DNA of 64,000 bases from Amycolatopsis sp. cg9. Its GTDB lineage: Bacteria; Actinomycetota; Actinomycetes; Mycobacteriales; Pseudonocardiaceae. The stretch lies in contig NZ_CP166850.1 in assembly GCF_041346945.1 (NCBI RefSeq), positions 9,842,501 to 9,906,500 of the forward strand, read 5' to 3'. Position 1 is the first letter of the stretch; every line of letters starts with the position of its first letter. Under the pieces are notes generated by a model. It saw only the letters and a program-made list of their open reading frames with translations. It was not told where the DNA came from and ran no database searches. This document shows, piece by piece, positions 27,471-35,099 of the stretch. The position numbers and the translations under genes were made by a program.

Positions 27471-27875
27471 ATGCGAGGAACCACCTGGACGCGGCTGGCG
27501 CTGGCGGGCTGCGGGAGCGCGGCCTGCCTGCTGGTGGCGGCACCGCTGGCCTCGGCCCAGACGACGTCGCCGGCGCCGGTCGCGCCGATCACGCTCAGCC
27601 CCGAGGAGTCGCAGCAGGTCTGCTCGGACTGGGTGCCGAAGCTGCAGAAGAAGGCCGACAACCTGAAGAAGCGGATCAACGGCGGCGCCGAGATCAGCGG
27701 CTCGGTCGCCAACCTCAAGGCGCGGGCCGCCGACCAGCGCGCCAAGGGCCACACGCAGCGCGCCGACCAGCTCGACCAGCGGGCCACCAAGCGCCAGGGC
27801 CGCATCGGCGAGCTGGACGCGGCCAAGCAGAAGCTCGACGCGTTCGCGTCCGCGCACTGCAAGCCGGCGAAGTGA
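27471..27875 (+). CDS. Small secreted helical protein
   Basis: 134 residues from an ATG with AGGAG six nt upstream. The signal peptide ends LLVAAPLASAQ. The mature part has two cysteines (QQVCSDWVPK near its start, SAHCKPAK at the end) that could bridge a long helical hairpin rich in Lys, Arg, Gln and Asp (LKARAADQRAKGHTQRADQLDQRA). No family was recognised. It overlaps the following lipoprotein gene by 4 bp and precedes a two-component pair, so it may be part of an envelope-sensing operon. Confidence 0.8.
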   Translation: MRGTTWTRLALAGCGSAACLLVAAPLASAQTTSPAPVAPITLSPEESQQVCSDWVPKLQKKADNLKKRINGGAEISGSVANLKARAADQRAKGHTQRADQLDQRATKRQGRIGELDAAKQKLDAFASAHCKPAK

Positions 27876-28060
27876 GGGCGGCGAGGATCGCGGCAGCGGT
27901 CGGGGCCGCCGCGCTCATCGCGCTCGGCTGCTCCGGCTGCCGCGACAACCTGATGGGCTCGCCGGACTCCGGCAGCGCGCCCGCGTCGTCCGAGTTGAGC
28001 GGCGTCGAGTCGACGCTGAACGGCATCGAATCCGACATGAACAGCGATGGCACGCCCTGA
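27872..28060 (+). CDS. Very small lipoprotein
   Basis: 62 residues from a GTG overlapping the previous stop (GTGA). ARIAAAVGAAALIALGCSGC is a lipoprotein signal with the lipobox ALGC. The mature peptide is only about 43 residues, polar and acidic (SSELSGVESTLNGIESDMN). Position between a secreted helical protein and an OmpR-type regulator suggests an accessory sensor component, which is inference only. Confidence 0.7.
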   Translation: MRAARIAAAVGAAALIALGCSGCRDNLMGSPDSGSAPASSELSGVESTLNGIESDMNSDGTP

Positions 28061-28105
28061 CCGGCTAGCGTCTCCCCGCACACGGTGGTGGAGACGGGAG
28101 TAGGC

Positions 28106-28792
28106 ATGGGGTCACCGGGGCGCGGCCTCGTCCTCGTGGTCGAGGACGAGGCCGCGATCGCCGAGCTGGCGGCGCTGTACCTCAAGCGCGACGGCTTCGG
28201 GGTGCACGTCGAGGCGGACGGCGGACGGGCCCTCGACGCCGTCCAGCGGTTGAAGCCGGTCGCGATCGTGCTCGACATCGGACTGTCCGGAATGGACGGT
28301 ATCGAGATCTGCAAGGCGTTGCGCGCGGCCGGGGACTGGACGCCGGTGCTGTTCGTCACCGCCCGCGACGACGAGCTGGACCGCCTGCTGGGCCTGGAGA
28401 TCGGCGCGGACGACTACCTGACCAAGCCGTTCAGCCCGCGCGAGCTGGCCGCCCGGGTCCGGACGGTCCTGCGCCGCGCGTCGGGGGCGACGCCGGCCGC
28501 GGAGACGTTCACCGTCGGAGGGGCCCGGGTCGACGTGCTTTCCCGGCGAGCTTGGGCGGGTGACGCCGAAATCTCCCTGACGTCGACCGAGTTCGACCTC
28601 CTCACGCACCTGCTCCGGCACCCGGGGCAGGTGCTTTCGCGCGACCAGCTGCTCAGCGCGGTCTGGGGCTACGCCGCAGCGGCGGGCACGCGCACGGTCG
28701 ACGTCCACGTGGCGCAGCTGCGGGCGAAGCTCGGGGCGTCGAGCCCGATCCGGACGGTGCGCGGCATCGGCTACGCGGCGGACCCGGCATGA
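28106..28792 (+). CDS. OmpR/PhoB-family response regulator
   Basis: 228 residues from the ATG preceded by GGGAG. Receiver domain: LVLVVEDEAAIAELA, VLDIGLSGMDGIEICK with phospho-acceptor Asp57, LFVTARDDE and YLTKPFSPREL. Winged-helix output domain: ISLTSTEFDLLTHLLRHPGQVLSRDQLLSAVWG, RTVDVHVAQLRAKL and TVRGIGYAA. The stop overlaps the kinase start (ATGA), so this is a cotranslated two-component pair. Confidence 0.96.
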   Translation: MGSPGRGLVLVVEDEAAIAELAALYLKRDGFGVHVEADGGRALDAVQRLKPVAIVLDIGLSGMDGIEICKALRAAGDWTPVLFVTARDDELDRLLGLEIGADDYLTKPFSPRELAARVRTVLRRASGATPAAETFTVGGARVDVLSRRAWAGDAEISLTSTEFDLLTHLLRHPGQVLSRDQLLSAVWGYAAAAGTRTVDVHVAQLRAKLGASSPIRTVRGIGYAADPA

Positions 28793-30171
28793 GGGGCACG
28801 CTCGCCGGCCGGATCACCCTGGTGTGCCTGGCGGTCGCGGGGGTCGCGGTGATCGTCGCCGGGCTGGTCGCGGCGCGGCTGATCCGGACGACGGCGGACA
28901 ACGTGCTGCAGTCGTCGCTGTCCGCGCAGGCCGACGTGGTTGCGACGCAGCTCGACGAAACCGGCATCGGCAACCGCCTGGGCGTCGGCAAGGTGGCCGA
29001 CGTCGTGCGCGGCCAGGGCATCTCGGTGGTGGTCCGGCGCGCGGGCGGGCAGGCGCTCGGCGAAGCGGTCGCGGTGCAGGCCGCGGGCAAGCTCGGCCTC
29101 GGCGCCGACCACTCGGGGCGCGTCACGGTGGCGGGCTCGCAGTACCTGGTCGAGACGCGGGTGGTCGGCACGCGCGGGGCGGCGTTCGCGCTGGTCCTGC
29201 CCGCCCGCAACGCCGAAGCGACGCAGCGCGCGCTGGTGCGCACCATCGCGCTGGCCCTGGGCATCGGGCTGCTGGTGGCGGCCGCGGCCGGGTTCGTGTC
29301 GGGCCGGCTCCTGGGCCGGCCCCTGCGCCGGGCCGCACTCGCCGCGGGCTCACTGCGCGCGGGACGGCGGGACGTGCGGGTGCCCGTGCAGGGCCCGCGC
29401 GAGGTGGCGGAGGTCGCGGGATCGTTGAATTCCCTGGCCGACGCCCTGGCGGTGAGCGAGTCGCGGCAGCGGGAGTTCCTGCTGTCGGTGTCCCACGAGC
29501 TGCGGACCCCGCTGACGGCGGTGACGGGCTTCGCGGAGGCGATCGCGGACGGCGTGGCGTCCGGTGACGACGCCGTGCGCGCCGGCCAGACGATCCAGCG
29601 CGAGGCAGCCCGCCTCGAACGGCTCGTGACGGACCTGCTGGAGCTGGCGCGGCTGGGTGCCGACGAGTTCCGCCTCGACCTGGCCTCGGTGGACCTGGCC
29701 GCGCTGGTTCGTGATTGTGCGGAGGTGTGGCAGCTGCGCTGCGCCCGGGAAGACGTCCGGCTGTCGGTTTCGGCGCCTGCCTCTCCGGTGCCGGTGGTCG
29801 CGGACGCCCGGCGGCTGCGTCAGGTGGTCGACGGGCTGGCGGAGAACGCGCTGCGGGTGACGCCGGGCGGCGCCCCGATGGTGTTCGCTCTCGAGGTGAC
29901 CGCCTCCGGCGCTTCCCTTTCGGTGCGCGACGGCGGGCCGGGACTGGCCCCGGAGGACTACCCGGTGGCGTTCGAGCGCGGCGTGCTGAACAAGCGCTAC
30001 CGCGACCGGCGGCCGGTGGGATCGGGAATCGGCCTGGCACTGGTCCACGGCCTGGTGACGCGCATGGGCGGAACGCTGACCGCGGGCCCGGCCCCCGAAG
30101 GCGGCGCGGCGTTCACGATGACGTTCCCGTTGGCAGCCTCGACCGCCACGGTTCCCCTCCGGCTGGGCTGA
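28789..30171 (+). CDS. EnvZ-type sensor histidine kinase
   Basis: 460 residues. TM1 (ITLVCLAVAGVAVIVAGLVAA), an extracytoplasmic sensor of about 110 residues with no cysteine, TM2 (TIALALGIGLLVAAAAGFVSG), HAMP (LLGRPLRRAALAAGSLRAG) and HisKA with SVSHELRTPLTAVTGF (His236). The ATPase domain has LAENALRVTPGG (N box), VRDGGPGLAPED (G1) and GSGIGLALVHGLVTRMGG (G2). The stop codon lies inside the first 79-bp repeat element. The signal is unknown; the two small exported proteins upstream are candidates. Confidence 0.95.
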   Translation: MRGTLAGRITLVCLAVAGVAVIVAGLVAARLIRTTADNVLQSSLSAQADVVATQLDETGIGNRLGVGKVADVVRGQGISVVVRRAGGQALGEAVAVQAAGKLGLGADHSGRVTVAGSQYLVETRVVGTRGAAFALVLPARNAEATQRALVRTIALALGIGLLVAAAAGFVSGRLLGRPLRRAALAAGSLRAGRRDVRVPVQGPREVAEVAGSLNSLADALAVSESRQREFLLSVSHELRTPLTAVTGFAEAIADGVASGDDAVRAGQTIQREAARLERLVTDLLELARLGADEFRLDLASVDLAALVRDCAEVWQLRCAREDVRLSVSAPASPVPVVADARRLRQVVDGLAENALRVTPGGAPMVFALEVTASGASLSVRDGGPGLAPEDYPVAFERGVLNKRYRDRRPVGSGIGLALVHGLVTRMGGTLTAGPAPEGGAAFTMTFPLAASTATVPLRLG

Positions 30172-30245
30172 AGGGGACGTTGGTCGCATCAGATGCGCTG
30201 AAGGGGACTTTCCTGGCATCTGATGCCAGGAAAGTCCCCTTCAGC
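30167..30245. repeat. 79-bp composite repeat, copy 1, with 24-bp palindrome
   Basis: A 30-bp unit beginning GCTGAAGGGGACGTTGGTCG (30167-30196) is followed by a perfect inverted repeat with 24-bp arms (30197-30220 and 30222-30245) and a 1-nt loop. The same 79-bp structure recurs at 31283-31361 in the same orientation with seven substitutions. It spans the whole gap between the convergent kinase and AbiEi-like genes and could work as a terminator in both directions. Confidence 0.85.
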
Positions 30246-31202
30246 TCACGCCACCATACGGACCGTTGGCCGGGGAAGCGCTGCAGCCGCCGCGTATGCG
30301 TCCTTGAGCTCTGCGATCACCATCTCGGGGTGGGTGCGCAGGCGCGAAGGCAACGTCGGCAGGACCAGGACTCCCGCGGCCGCGTACCGGGCGTTTCGGG
30401 CCAGAGTCCGCGCGAACCCATCCGCATCGGAGTGGAAGGCGAGCGAATCGATTTCCCACGCCAGTCCAGCCTGCTCGAACCAGGCATCCGGCTTGCCGAC
30501 GTAGGCCCCAGAGCGCGTGAAAAGCGGCCTGTTCCACTTCGGCTCCGGCAGCCCGCTTCGCTTCCAGAGCCGGACCGCGTCGAGCTCAGCCACTGATTCC
30601 GCGCCGCCGGCCATCTCGGCGAGAACCAGACGCGGGACCGCACTACCGCGCCGGCTGCCGCTCGCGAGTTCCCTGGTGAGCTGCTCGTACGTCGTGAAAG
30701 AACGCTGCACGGCTTCGGTCAGAAGAGCGCGAACGGGCCGGAGTTCGGTCATCCGACGGCATGCGTCGAGCACCGAACGGGTCGGTTCGGCGACCGGCAG
30801 ACCACGCCGGAAGAAAACTTTCGGCGTGCGGTGCGTACGTTCGATGTGTACATAGTCGTAGTTGTGCAGCCGCCGGCCATGCGGAACAAGCAAGTGGATG
30901 ACGGAGCAGCCCTCCGGGACGTTCCGCAAGCCCACCGTTCGACAGGCTTCCGTACCGGTGAGGATCGCATCCGGTCCGCCGTACTGGAGAGCGGCCGCGA
31001 TCTGCTGCCGACGCGTCGGCGGAGCATTGGACAGGAGGACGATGCCGGGCAGAAGCCGCGTCCACGGTCCTCCCGGCCCACATCTTCGATAAGCCGTCGT
31101 CGCGGGCACGCCCAGTTCCTCGAGCCGCCGGACGCGGATCACGCCTTCGAGACTGCTGTCCCTGAGTAGTTCGGGGTCTTCGCCCCAATGACCGACTTTC
31201 AC
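30246..31202 (-). CDS. AbiEi-antitoxin-like / DUF559-type protein
   Basis: About 318 residues from GTG 31202; other in-frame starts exist up to 31235. The N-terminal half has the winged-helix layout of AbiEi-type proteins (VIRVRRLEELGVPATTAYRRC, PWTRLLPGIVLLSNAPPTRRQQIAAALQYG, ILTGTEACRTVGL). The C-terminal half has PDAWFEQAGLAWEIDSLAFH followed by a basic helix and AAGVLVLPTLPSRLR, which resembles the Vsr/PD-(D/E)xK nuclease fold of DUF559. Family members are common orphan genes in actinomycetes. No toxin partner is adjacent. It is bracketed by two copies of a 79-bp repeat. Confidence 0.75.
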   Translation of the reverse strand: MKVGHWGEDPELLRDSSLEGVIRVRRLEELGVPATTAYRRCGPGGPWTRLLPGIVLLSNAPPTRRQQIAAALQYGGPDAILTGTEACRTVGLRNVPEGCSVIHLLVPHGRRLHNYDYVHIERTHRTPKVFFRRGLPVAEPTRSVLDACRRMTELRPVRALLTEAVQRSFTTYEQLTRELASGSRRGSAVPRLVLAEMAGGAESVAELDAVRLWKRSGLPEPKWNRPLFTRSGAYVGKPDAWFEQAGLAWEIDSLAFHSDADGFARTLARNARYAAAGVLVLPTLPSRLRTHPEMVIAELKDAYAAAAALPRPTVRMVA

Positions 31203-31282
31203 ACCATGATCGTCACCGCAGCCCGGCAACCACACCAGACCCGAACCGAACGCCTGTGGATAACCGGGGTGGTGTGGACAAA

Positions 31283-31361
31283 GCTGAAGGGGACGTTCGT
31301 CGCACCAGATCCGCTGAAGGGGACTTTCCTCTCATCAGATGCCAGGAACGTCCCCTTCAGC
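31283..31361. repeat. 79-bp composite repeat, copy 2
   Basis: Same layout as copy 1: a 30-bp unit beginning GCTGAAGGGGACGTTCGTCG (31283-31312), then an inverted repeat (31313-31336 and 31338-31361) with three mismatching arm positions and a 1-nt loop. It lies between the divergent AbiEi-like gene and lysR, so a terminator role for converging genes does not explain this copy. Confidence 0.85.
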
Positions 31362-31396
31362 CCGGGTGACCAGCGGCAACGGCTAGGGTGATCACC

Positions 31397-32302
31397 GTGG
31401 AGATGCTGCACCTGCGCTACTTCGTCGCGGTCGCCGAGGAGCTGAACTTCTCCGCCGCCGCGCGGAAGCTGCACATGGCCGCGTCGCCGCTCAGCCAGCG
31501 GATCAAGGATCTCGAGCACGAGCTCGGGCAGCAGCTGTTCGACCGCAGCACCCACCACGTCACCCTCACCGAGGCCGGGACCGCGCTGCTGCCGCTCGCG
31601 CGGGACGTGCTCGAGCGGGTCGGCGCCATCCCGTGGAAGCTCGCCGAGGCGACCAAGCCGCAGCGGCGGACCGTTTTCCTCGGGATGCCCGCCGGCGTGC
31701 ACCCCGATCTGCGGGAACGCGTCAACGCCCTCGCCGGGCGCGTCCGGGACGAATACGAGCTCAAACGCTGGCCCGGGACCACCGCCGATCTCGTGCAGGG
31801 GGTCCACGAGGGCAAGCTCGCCCTCGCGCTGGCGCGGCTGCCGGTCACCGATCCGGAGCTGGAGCAGCTGCCCGTGATGACCGAACGGCTCGGGGCCGTC
31901 GTGCCCGCCGAGCTGTTCGCCGGGCGGGACTCCGTCAGCCTGGCCGAGCTGGCCGACTTCCCCTACGTCGCCTCGCCGGGTGAAATCGTCCCCGCCTATT
32001 TCGAGCAGCTGGACCACCAATTGAGCGAACTCGGCGTCAAGAAACGCATCCGGTTGACCAACACCGGGTACAGCGGGACGTCCGAAATCATTTCCAGCGG
32101 CGAGGCGTTTTCCATTTCCATGCTCGACGACAAGTCGCCCATGCACGGCTACCGGCTCGACAACGTCATCGTGCTGCCCTTCAGCGACTTCCGGCCCCAG
32201 CTGGACACCGGCCTGCTCTGGCGGCGCGATCGCACCGACGGCGACCTGCGAAGGCTCGTCGAGGCCGCGAAAGCGATCTTCGCCGAACCCCTCACCAGCT
32301 GA
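31397..32302 (+). CDS. LysR family regulator of the adc/CoA-transferase cluster
   Basis: 301 residues from the GTG giving (M)EMLHLRYFVAVAEELNFSAAARKLHMAASPLSQRIKDLEHELG, with AGGG eight nt upstream; an earlier GTG three codons upstream is possible. Complete LysR HTH and a periplasmic-binding-protein-like effector domain (FLGMPAGVHPDLRERV, LVQGVHEGKLALALARLP, YVASPGEIVPAYFEQL). It reads in the same direction as the metabolic genes, 116 bp upstream of the first. A 29-bp palindrome in that gap is its probable site. Confidence 0.92.
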   Translation: MEMLHLRYFVAVAEELNFSAAARKLHMAASPLSQRIKDLEHELGQQLFDRSTHHVTLTEAGTALLPLARDVLERVGAIPWKLAEATKPQRRTVFLGMPAGVHPDLRERVNALAGRVRDEYELKRWPGTTADLVQGVHEGKLALALARLPVTDPELEQLPVMTERLGAVVPAELFAGRDSVSLAELADFPYVASPGEIVPAYFEQLDHQLSELGVKKRIRLTNTGYSGTSEIISSGEAFSISMLDDKSPMHGYRLDNVIVLPFSDFRPQLDTGLLWRRDRTDGDLRRLVEAAKAIFAEPLTS

Positions 32303-32304
32303 CA

Positions 32305-32333
32305 AATGGTATGACCGCTGCGGTCATACCATT
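32305..32333. promoter_or_regulatory. 29-bp perfect palindrome upstream of the CoA-transferase gene
   Basis: AATGGTATGACCGC (32305-32318) and its exact complement (32320-32333) flank a single T. It starts 2 bp after the lysR stop. It may be the lysR terminator or, because GTATGACC/GGTCATAC looks like an activator or repressor dyad, the operator of the operon that begins at 32419. Confidence 0.65.
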
Positions 32334-32418
32334 GTTCGTATCATGATCATTCCCTTTCGGTGCCACCGCTATTAGCTTCGTGGGTAGAGCGAAACAGCAA
32401 GGCGCGAAAGGACGAACG

Positions 32419-33561
32419 ATGAACAGCACCGGACCGCTGGACGGCGTGCGCGTGATCGACCTCTCGACCGTGGTCATGGGCCCGTACGCGGCCCAGATCC
32501 TGGGCGACCTGGGCGCCGACGTGATCAAGATCGAGTCCCCCGCGGACACGGTGCGGGTGGGCAGCTACCGGACCACGCCGGGCATGACCGCGCTGAACCT
32601 GAACGTGAACCGCAACAAGCGCAGCGTGGCCCTCAACCTCAAGGACGAGACCGAGCGCGAGCAGGCGCTCAAGCTGATCGACACCGCCGACGTGCTGATC
32701 ACCAACATGCGCCCCGGCGCGCTGAGCCGGCTCGGCCTGAACTACGGCGACGTCGCCGAGCGCAACCCGCGGCTGGTCTACGCCCACGCGCAGGGCTTCC
32801 GCGGCGACTCCCCGCAGGCCGGCAACGCCGCCTACGACGAGACCGTGCAGGCCTCCTCCGGCCTGGTCGACGTGGCCAACCGCGCCCTGGGCCAGCCGGT
32901 CTACCTGCCAACGATCATCGGCGACAAGGTTTCGTCGCTGACCATCGCCTACAGCGTGCTCGCCGCGCTGGTCCACCGCGACAAGACCGGCGAGGGTCAG
33001 CAGATCGAGATCCCGATGACCGACACGCTGCTCGCGTTCAACCTGGTCGAACACCTCGCCGGGCACACCTACGAGCCGGCCGAAGGCCCCACCGGGTTCG
33101 GGCTGTCGATGACGAAGGGCCACGCCGCGGTCCACACCAAGGACGGCCTCGCCTGCGTCATCCCCTACAACCCGAAGAACTTCCGCGACTTCTTCGCCGC
33201 GGCCGGGCGCCCGGAGCTGGCCGGGGACCCGCGCGTGAACGGCGAAGCCATCGACCGCGTGGACAACGAGTGGCTGACCGAGCAGATCGCCGCCTGCGCC
33301 CCGGCGCTGACCACCGAGGAGTGGGCCGAGGTCTGCGCGAAGCACAGCATCCCGATGGCGCCGGTGCTCGAACTGGACCGCGCGCACGAGGACCCCTACG
33401 TCCGCGACGGCCACCTGCTCGACACCGTCGAGCACCCGAGCGAGGGCACCATCCGCACGGTCGGCATCCCGGTGAAGTTCTCCGCGACGCCCGGCTCGAT
33501 CCGCCGCCTGGCCCCGCTGGCCGGCCAGGACACCGCCGAAGTCCTCGCCGAACTGGTCTGA
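32419..33561 (+). CDS. Family III CoA-transferase (CaiB/BaiF-type)
   Basis: 380 residues from an ATG with AAAGGA upstream. GPLDGVRVIDLSTVVMGPYAAQILGDLGADVIKIE is the family III opening; NRNKRSVALNLKD and ITNMRPGALSRLGLNYGDV follow. The catalytic Asp is probably Asp140 in AAYDETVQASSGL. Family III enzymes move CoA between two acids through a mixed anhydride without net energy cost. As first gene of the cluster it probably activates the substrate acid using the CoA ester of a later intermediate as donor; that pairing is inferred from context. Confidence 0.93.
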   Translation: MNSTGPLDGVRVIDLSTVVMGPYAAQILGDLGADVIKIESPADTVRVGSYRTTPGMTALNLNVNRNKRSVALNLKDETEREQALKLIDTADVLITNMRPGALSRLGLNYGDVAERNPRLVYAHAQGFRGDSPQAGNAAYDETVQASSGLVDVANRALGQPVYLPTIIGDKVSSLTIAYSVLAALVHRDKTGEGQQIEIPMTDTLLAFNLVEHLAGHTYEPAEGPTGFGLSMTKGHAAVHTKDGLACVIPYNPKNFRDFFAAAGRPELAGDPRVNGEAIDRVDNEWLTEQIAACAPALTTEEWAEVCAKHSIPMAPVLELDRAHEDPYVRDGHLLDTVEHPSEGTIRTVGIPVKFSATPGSIRRLAPLAGQDTAEVLAELV

Positions 33562-33565
33562 ACCA

Positions 33566-33589
33566 CCGCACTTTCACGTGAAAGTGCGG
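33566..33589. repeat. 24-bp perfect palindrome between CoA-transferase and crotonase genes
   Basis: CCGCACTTTCAC followed immediately by its complement GTGAAAGTGCGG, with no loop. It lies 5 bp after the CoA-transferase stop and 18 bp before the next ATG. Possible roles are an intra-operon attenuator or mRNA-stability hairpin, or a protein-binding site. Confidence 0.7.
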
Positions 33590-33607
33590 CACTTGGGAAG
33601 TGAAGTC

Positions 33608-34351
33608 ATGAGTGAAGTACGCACCGAACGGATCGGCGGCACCCTGCTGATCACGATCGACCGCCCGCAGGCTCGCAACGCGGTCGACGCCGCCGTCGCG
33701 GCCGGGCTGGCCGCCGCCCTCGACGAGCTGGAAGCCGATCCCACGCTCCGGGCGGGCGTCCTGACCGGCGCCGAAAACACCTTCAGCGCCGGGATGGACC
33801 TCAAGGCCGCGCTCAAGGGCGAGTCCCCGGAGATCCCGGGCCGCGGGTTCGGCGGCCTGACCGAAGCCGAGCTGGGCAAGCCCCTGATCGCCGCGGTCGA
33901 AGGGTTCGCCATGGGCGGCGGGTTCGAACTGGCGCTGGGCTGCGACCTGATCGTCGCCGCCGAAGACGCGAAGTTCGGCCTCCCCGAGGTGAAGCGTGGG
34001 CTGATCGCCGCGGGCGGTGGCGTGATCCGGCTGCCGAAGCGGATCCCGCACCACCTGGCGATGGAGTTCCTGCTCACCGGCGAGCCGGTCACCGGCCGCC
34101 GCGCCGGGGAGCTGGGCCTGGTCAACCGCGTGACGCCGAGCGGTGACGCCGCCGCCGTCGCGCTGCAGCTGGCCGAGAGGCTGGCGGAGAACGCGCCGCT
34201 CGCGCTCGCCGCCGTCAAGAAGATCGTGCGTGCCGCGGATCCCACCGCCGTGCAGCGCGAAGAAATCAAGAAGCTGATGCAGTCCGCCGACGTCCGCGAA
34301 GGCATGACCGCCTTCGCCGAGCGCCGCGCTCCGAAGTGGACAGGCGAATAG
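33608..34351 (+). CDS. Enoyl-CoA hydratase (crotonase family)
   Basis: 247 residues. Crotonase features: LITIDRPQARNAVDAAV, the oxyanion-hole segment NTFSAGMDLKA, AMGGGFELALGCDLIVAA and AKFGLPEVKRGLIAAGGG. Both hydratase glutamates are present, Glu107 in GGGFE and Glu127 in LPE, equivalent to Glu144 and Glu164 of the rat mitochondrial enzyme, so real hydration of an enoyl-CoA is plausible. It is followed 1 bp later by the decarboxylase gene. Confidence 0.93.
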   Translation: MSEVRTERIGGTLLITIDRPQARNAVDAAVAAGLAAALDELEADPTLRAGVLTGAENTFSAGMDLKAALKGESPEIPGRGFGGLTEAELGKPLIAAVEGFAMGGGFELALGCDLIVAAEDAKFGLPEVKRGLIAAGGGVIRLPKRIPHHLAMEFLLTGEPVTGRRAGELGLVNRVTPSGDAAAVALQLAERLAENAPLALAAVKKIVRAADPTAVQREEIKKLMQSADVREGMTAFAERRAPKWTGE

Positions 34352-34352
34352 G

Positions 34353-35099
34353 ATGAAGATCGACGAAGTCCGCCGGCACGTGACCACTCCCCTGACCGCC
34401 CCGGCGTTCGCGCCGGTGGTCCCGAGGTTCACGAACCGCGAGTACCTGAACATCGTCTACCGCACCGACGCCGACGCCCTGCGCGCGGTCGTCCCGGAGC
34501 CGCTGAAGGTCGAAGAACCCTTGGTGCGCTTCGAAGTCATGAAGATGGGCGACGTCTCCGGCTACGGCCCGTACACCGAGTCCGGCCAGGCGATCGAGGT
34601 CAGCTTCGACGGCGAGCGCGGCGAGTACCTGCACGCGATGTACCTCGACAACTTCCCCGCCACGGCGTCCGGCCGCGAGGTCAGCGCGTACCCGAAGACC
34701 GTCGGCAGCCCGGACCTCTATGTCGACAACGGTGTCCTCGTGGGCACTTTGGACTACGGGACGCTCCGGGTGGCCACCGCGACCATGGGCTACAAGCACC
34801 ACGAGCTGGACACCCGCGAGGCCGAGCGGCAGATCACCGTCCCGACGTTCATGCTCAAGACGATCCCGGGCTACGACGGCGCGCCGCGCGTGCAGGAGCT
34901 GGTCCGCACCGAGATCACCGACGTCGTGGTCAAGGAGGCCTACACCGGCCCCGCGCGGCTGCAGCTGTTCCAGCACGTCCTGGCCCCGCTGGCCGACCTG
35001 CCGGTGCTGGAGGTCGTCGCCGCGAGCCACATCCGCACCGACCTGACGCTCGCCCCGGTCAAGCCGGTCTTCGACTACCTGGAAGGAGCGCGGTCATGA
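34353..35099 (+). CDS. adc: Acetoacetate decarboxylase
   Basis: 248 residues that can be followed along almost the whole clostridial acetoacetate decarboxylase: TPLTAPAF, NREYLNIVYRTDADALR, VPEPLKVEEPLVRFEVM, YTESGQAIEVSF, GEYLHAMYLDN, GTLDYGTLRVATATMGYKHHEL and TGPARLQLFQHVLAPLADLPV. The Schiff-base lysine is at residue 115 (EVSAYPK), exactly the clostridial number, and Glu76 is kept. The neighbouring Lys116 of the clostridial enzyme is Thr here. It should decarboxylate acetoacetate or another beta-keto acid to a ketone and CO2. Its stop overlaps the next start by 4 bp. Confidence 0.93.
   Translation: MKIDEVRRHVTTPLTAPAFAPVVPRFTNREYLNIVYRTDADALRAVVPEPLKVEEPLVRFEVMKMGDVSGYGPYTESGQAIEVSFDGERGEYLHAMYLDNFPATASGREVSAYPKTVGSPDLYVDNGVLVGTLDYGTLRVATATMGYKHHELDTREAERQITVPTFMLKTIPGYDGAPRVQELVRTEITDVVVKEAYTGPARLQLFQHVLAPLADLPVLEVVAASHIRTDLTLAPVKPVFDYLEGARS

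Noticed and set aside
30246..31202. A complete AbiE toxin-antitoxin pair
   Set aside because: Only the AbiEi-like protein is present; no nucleotidyltransferase (AbiEii) gene lies on either side.
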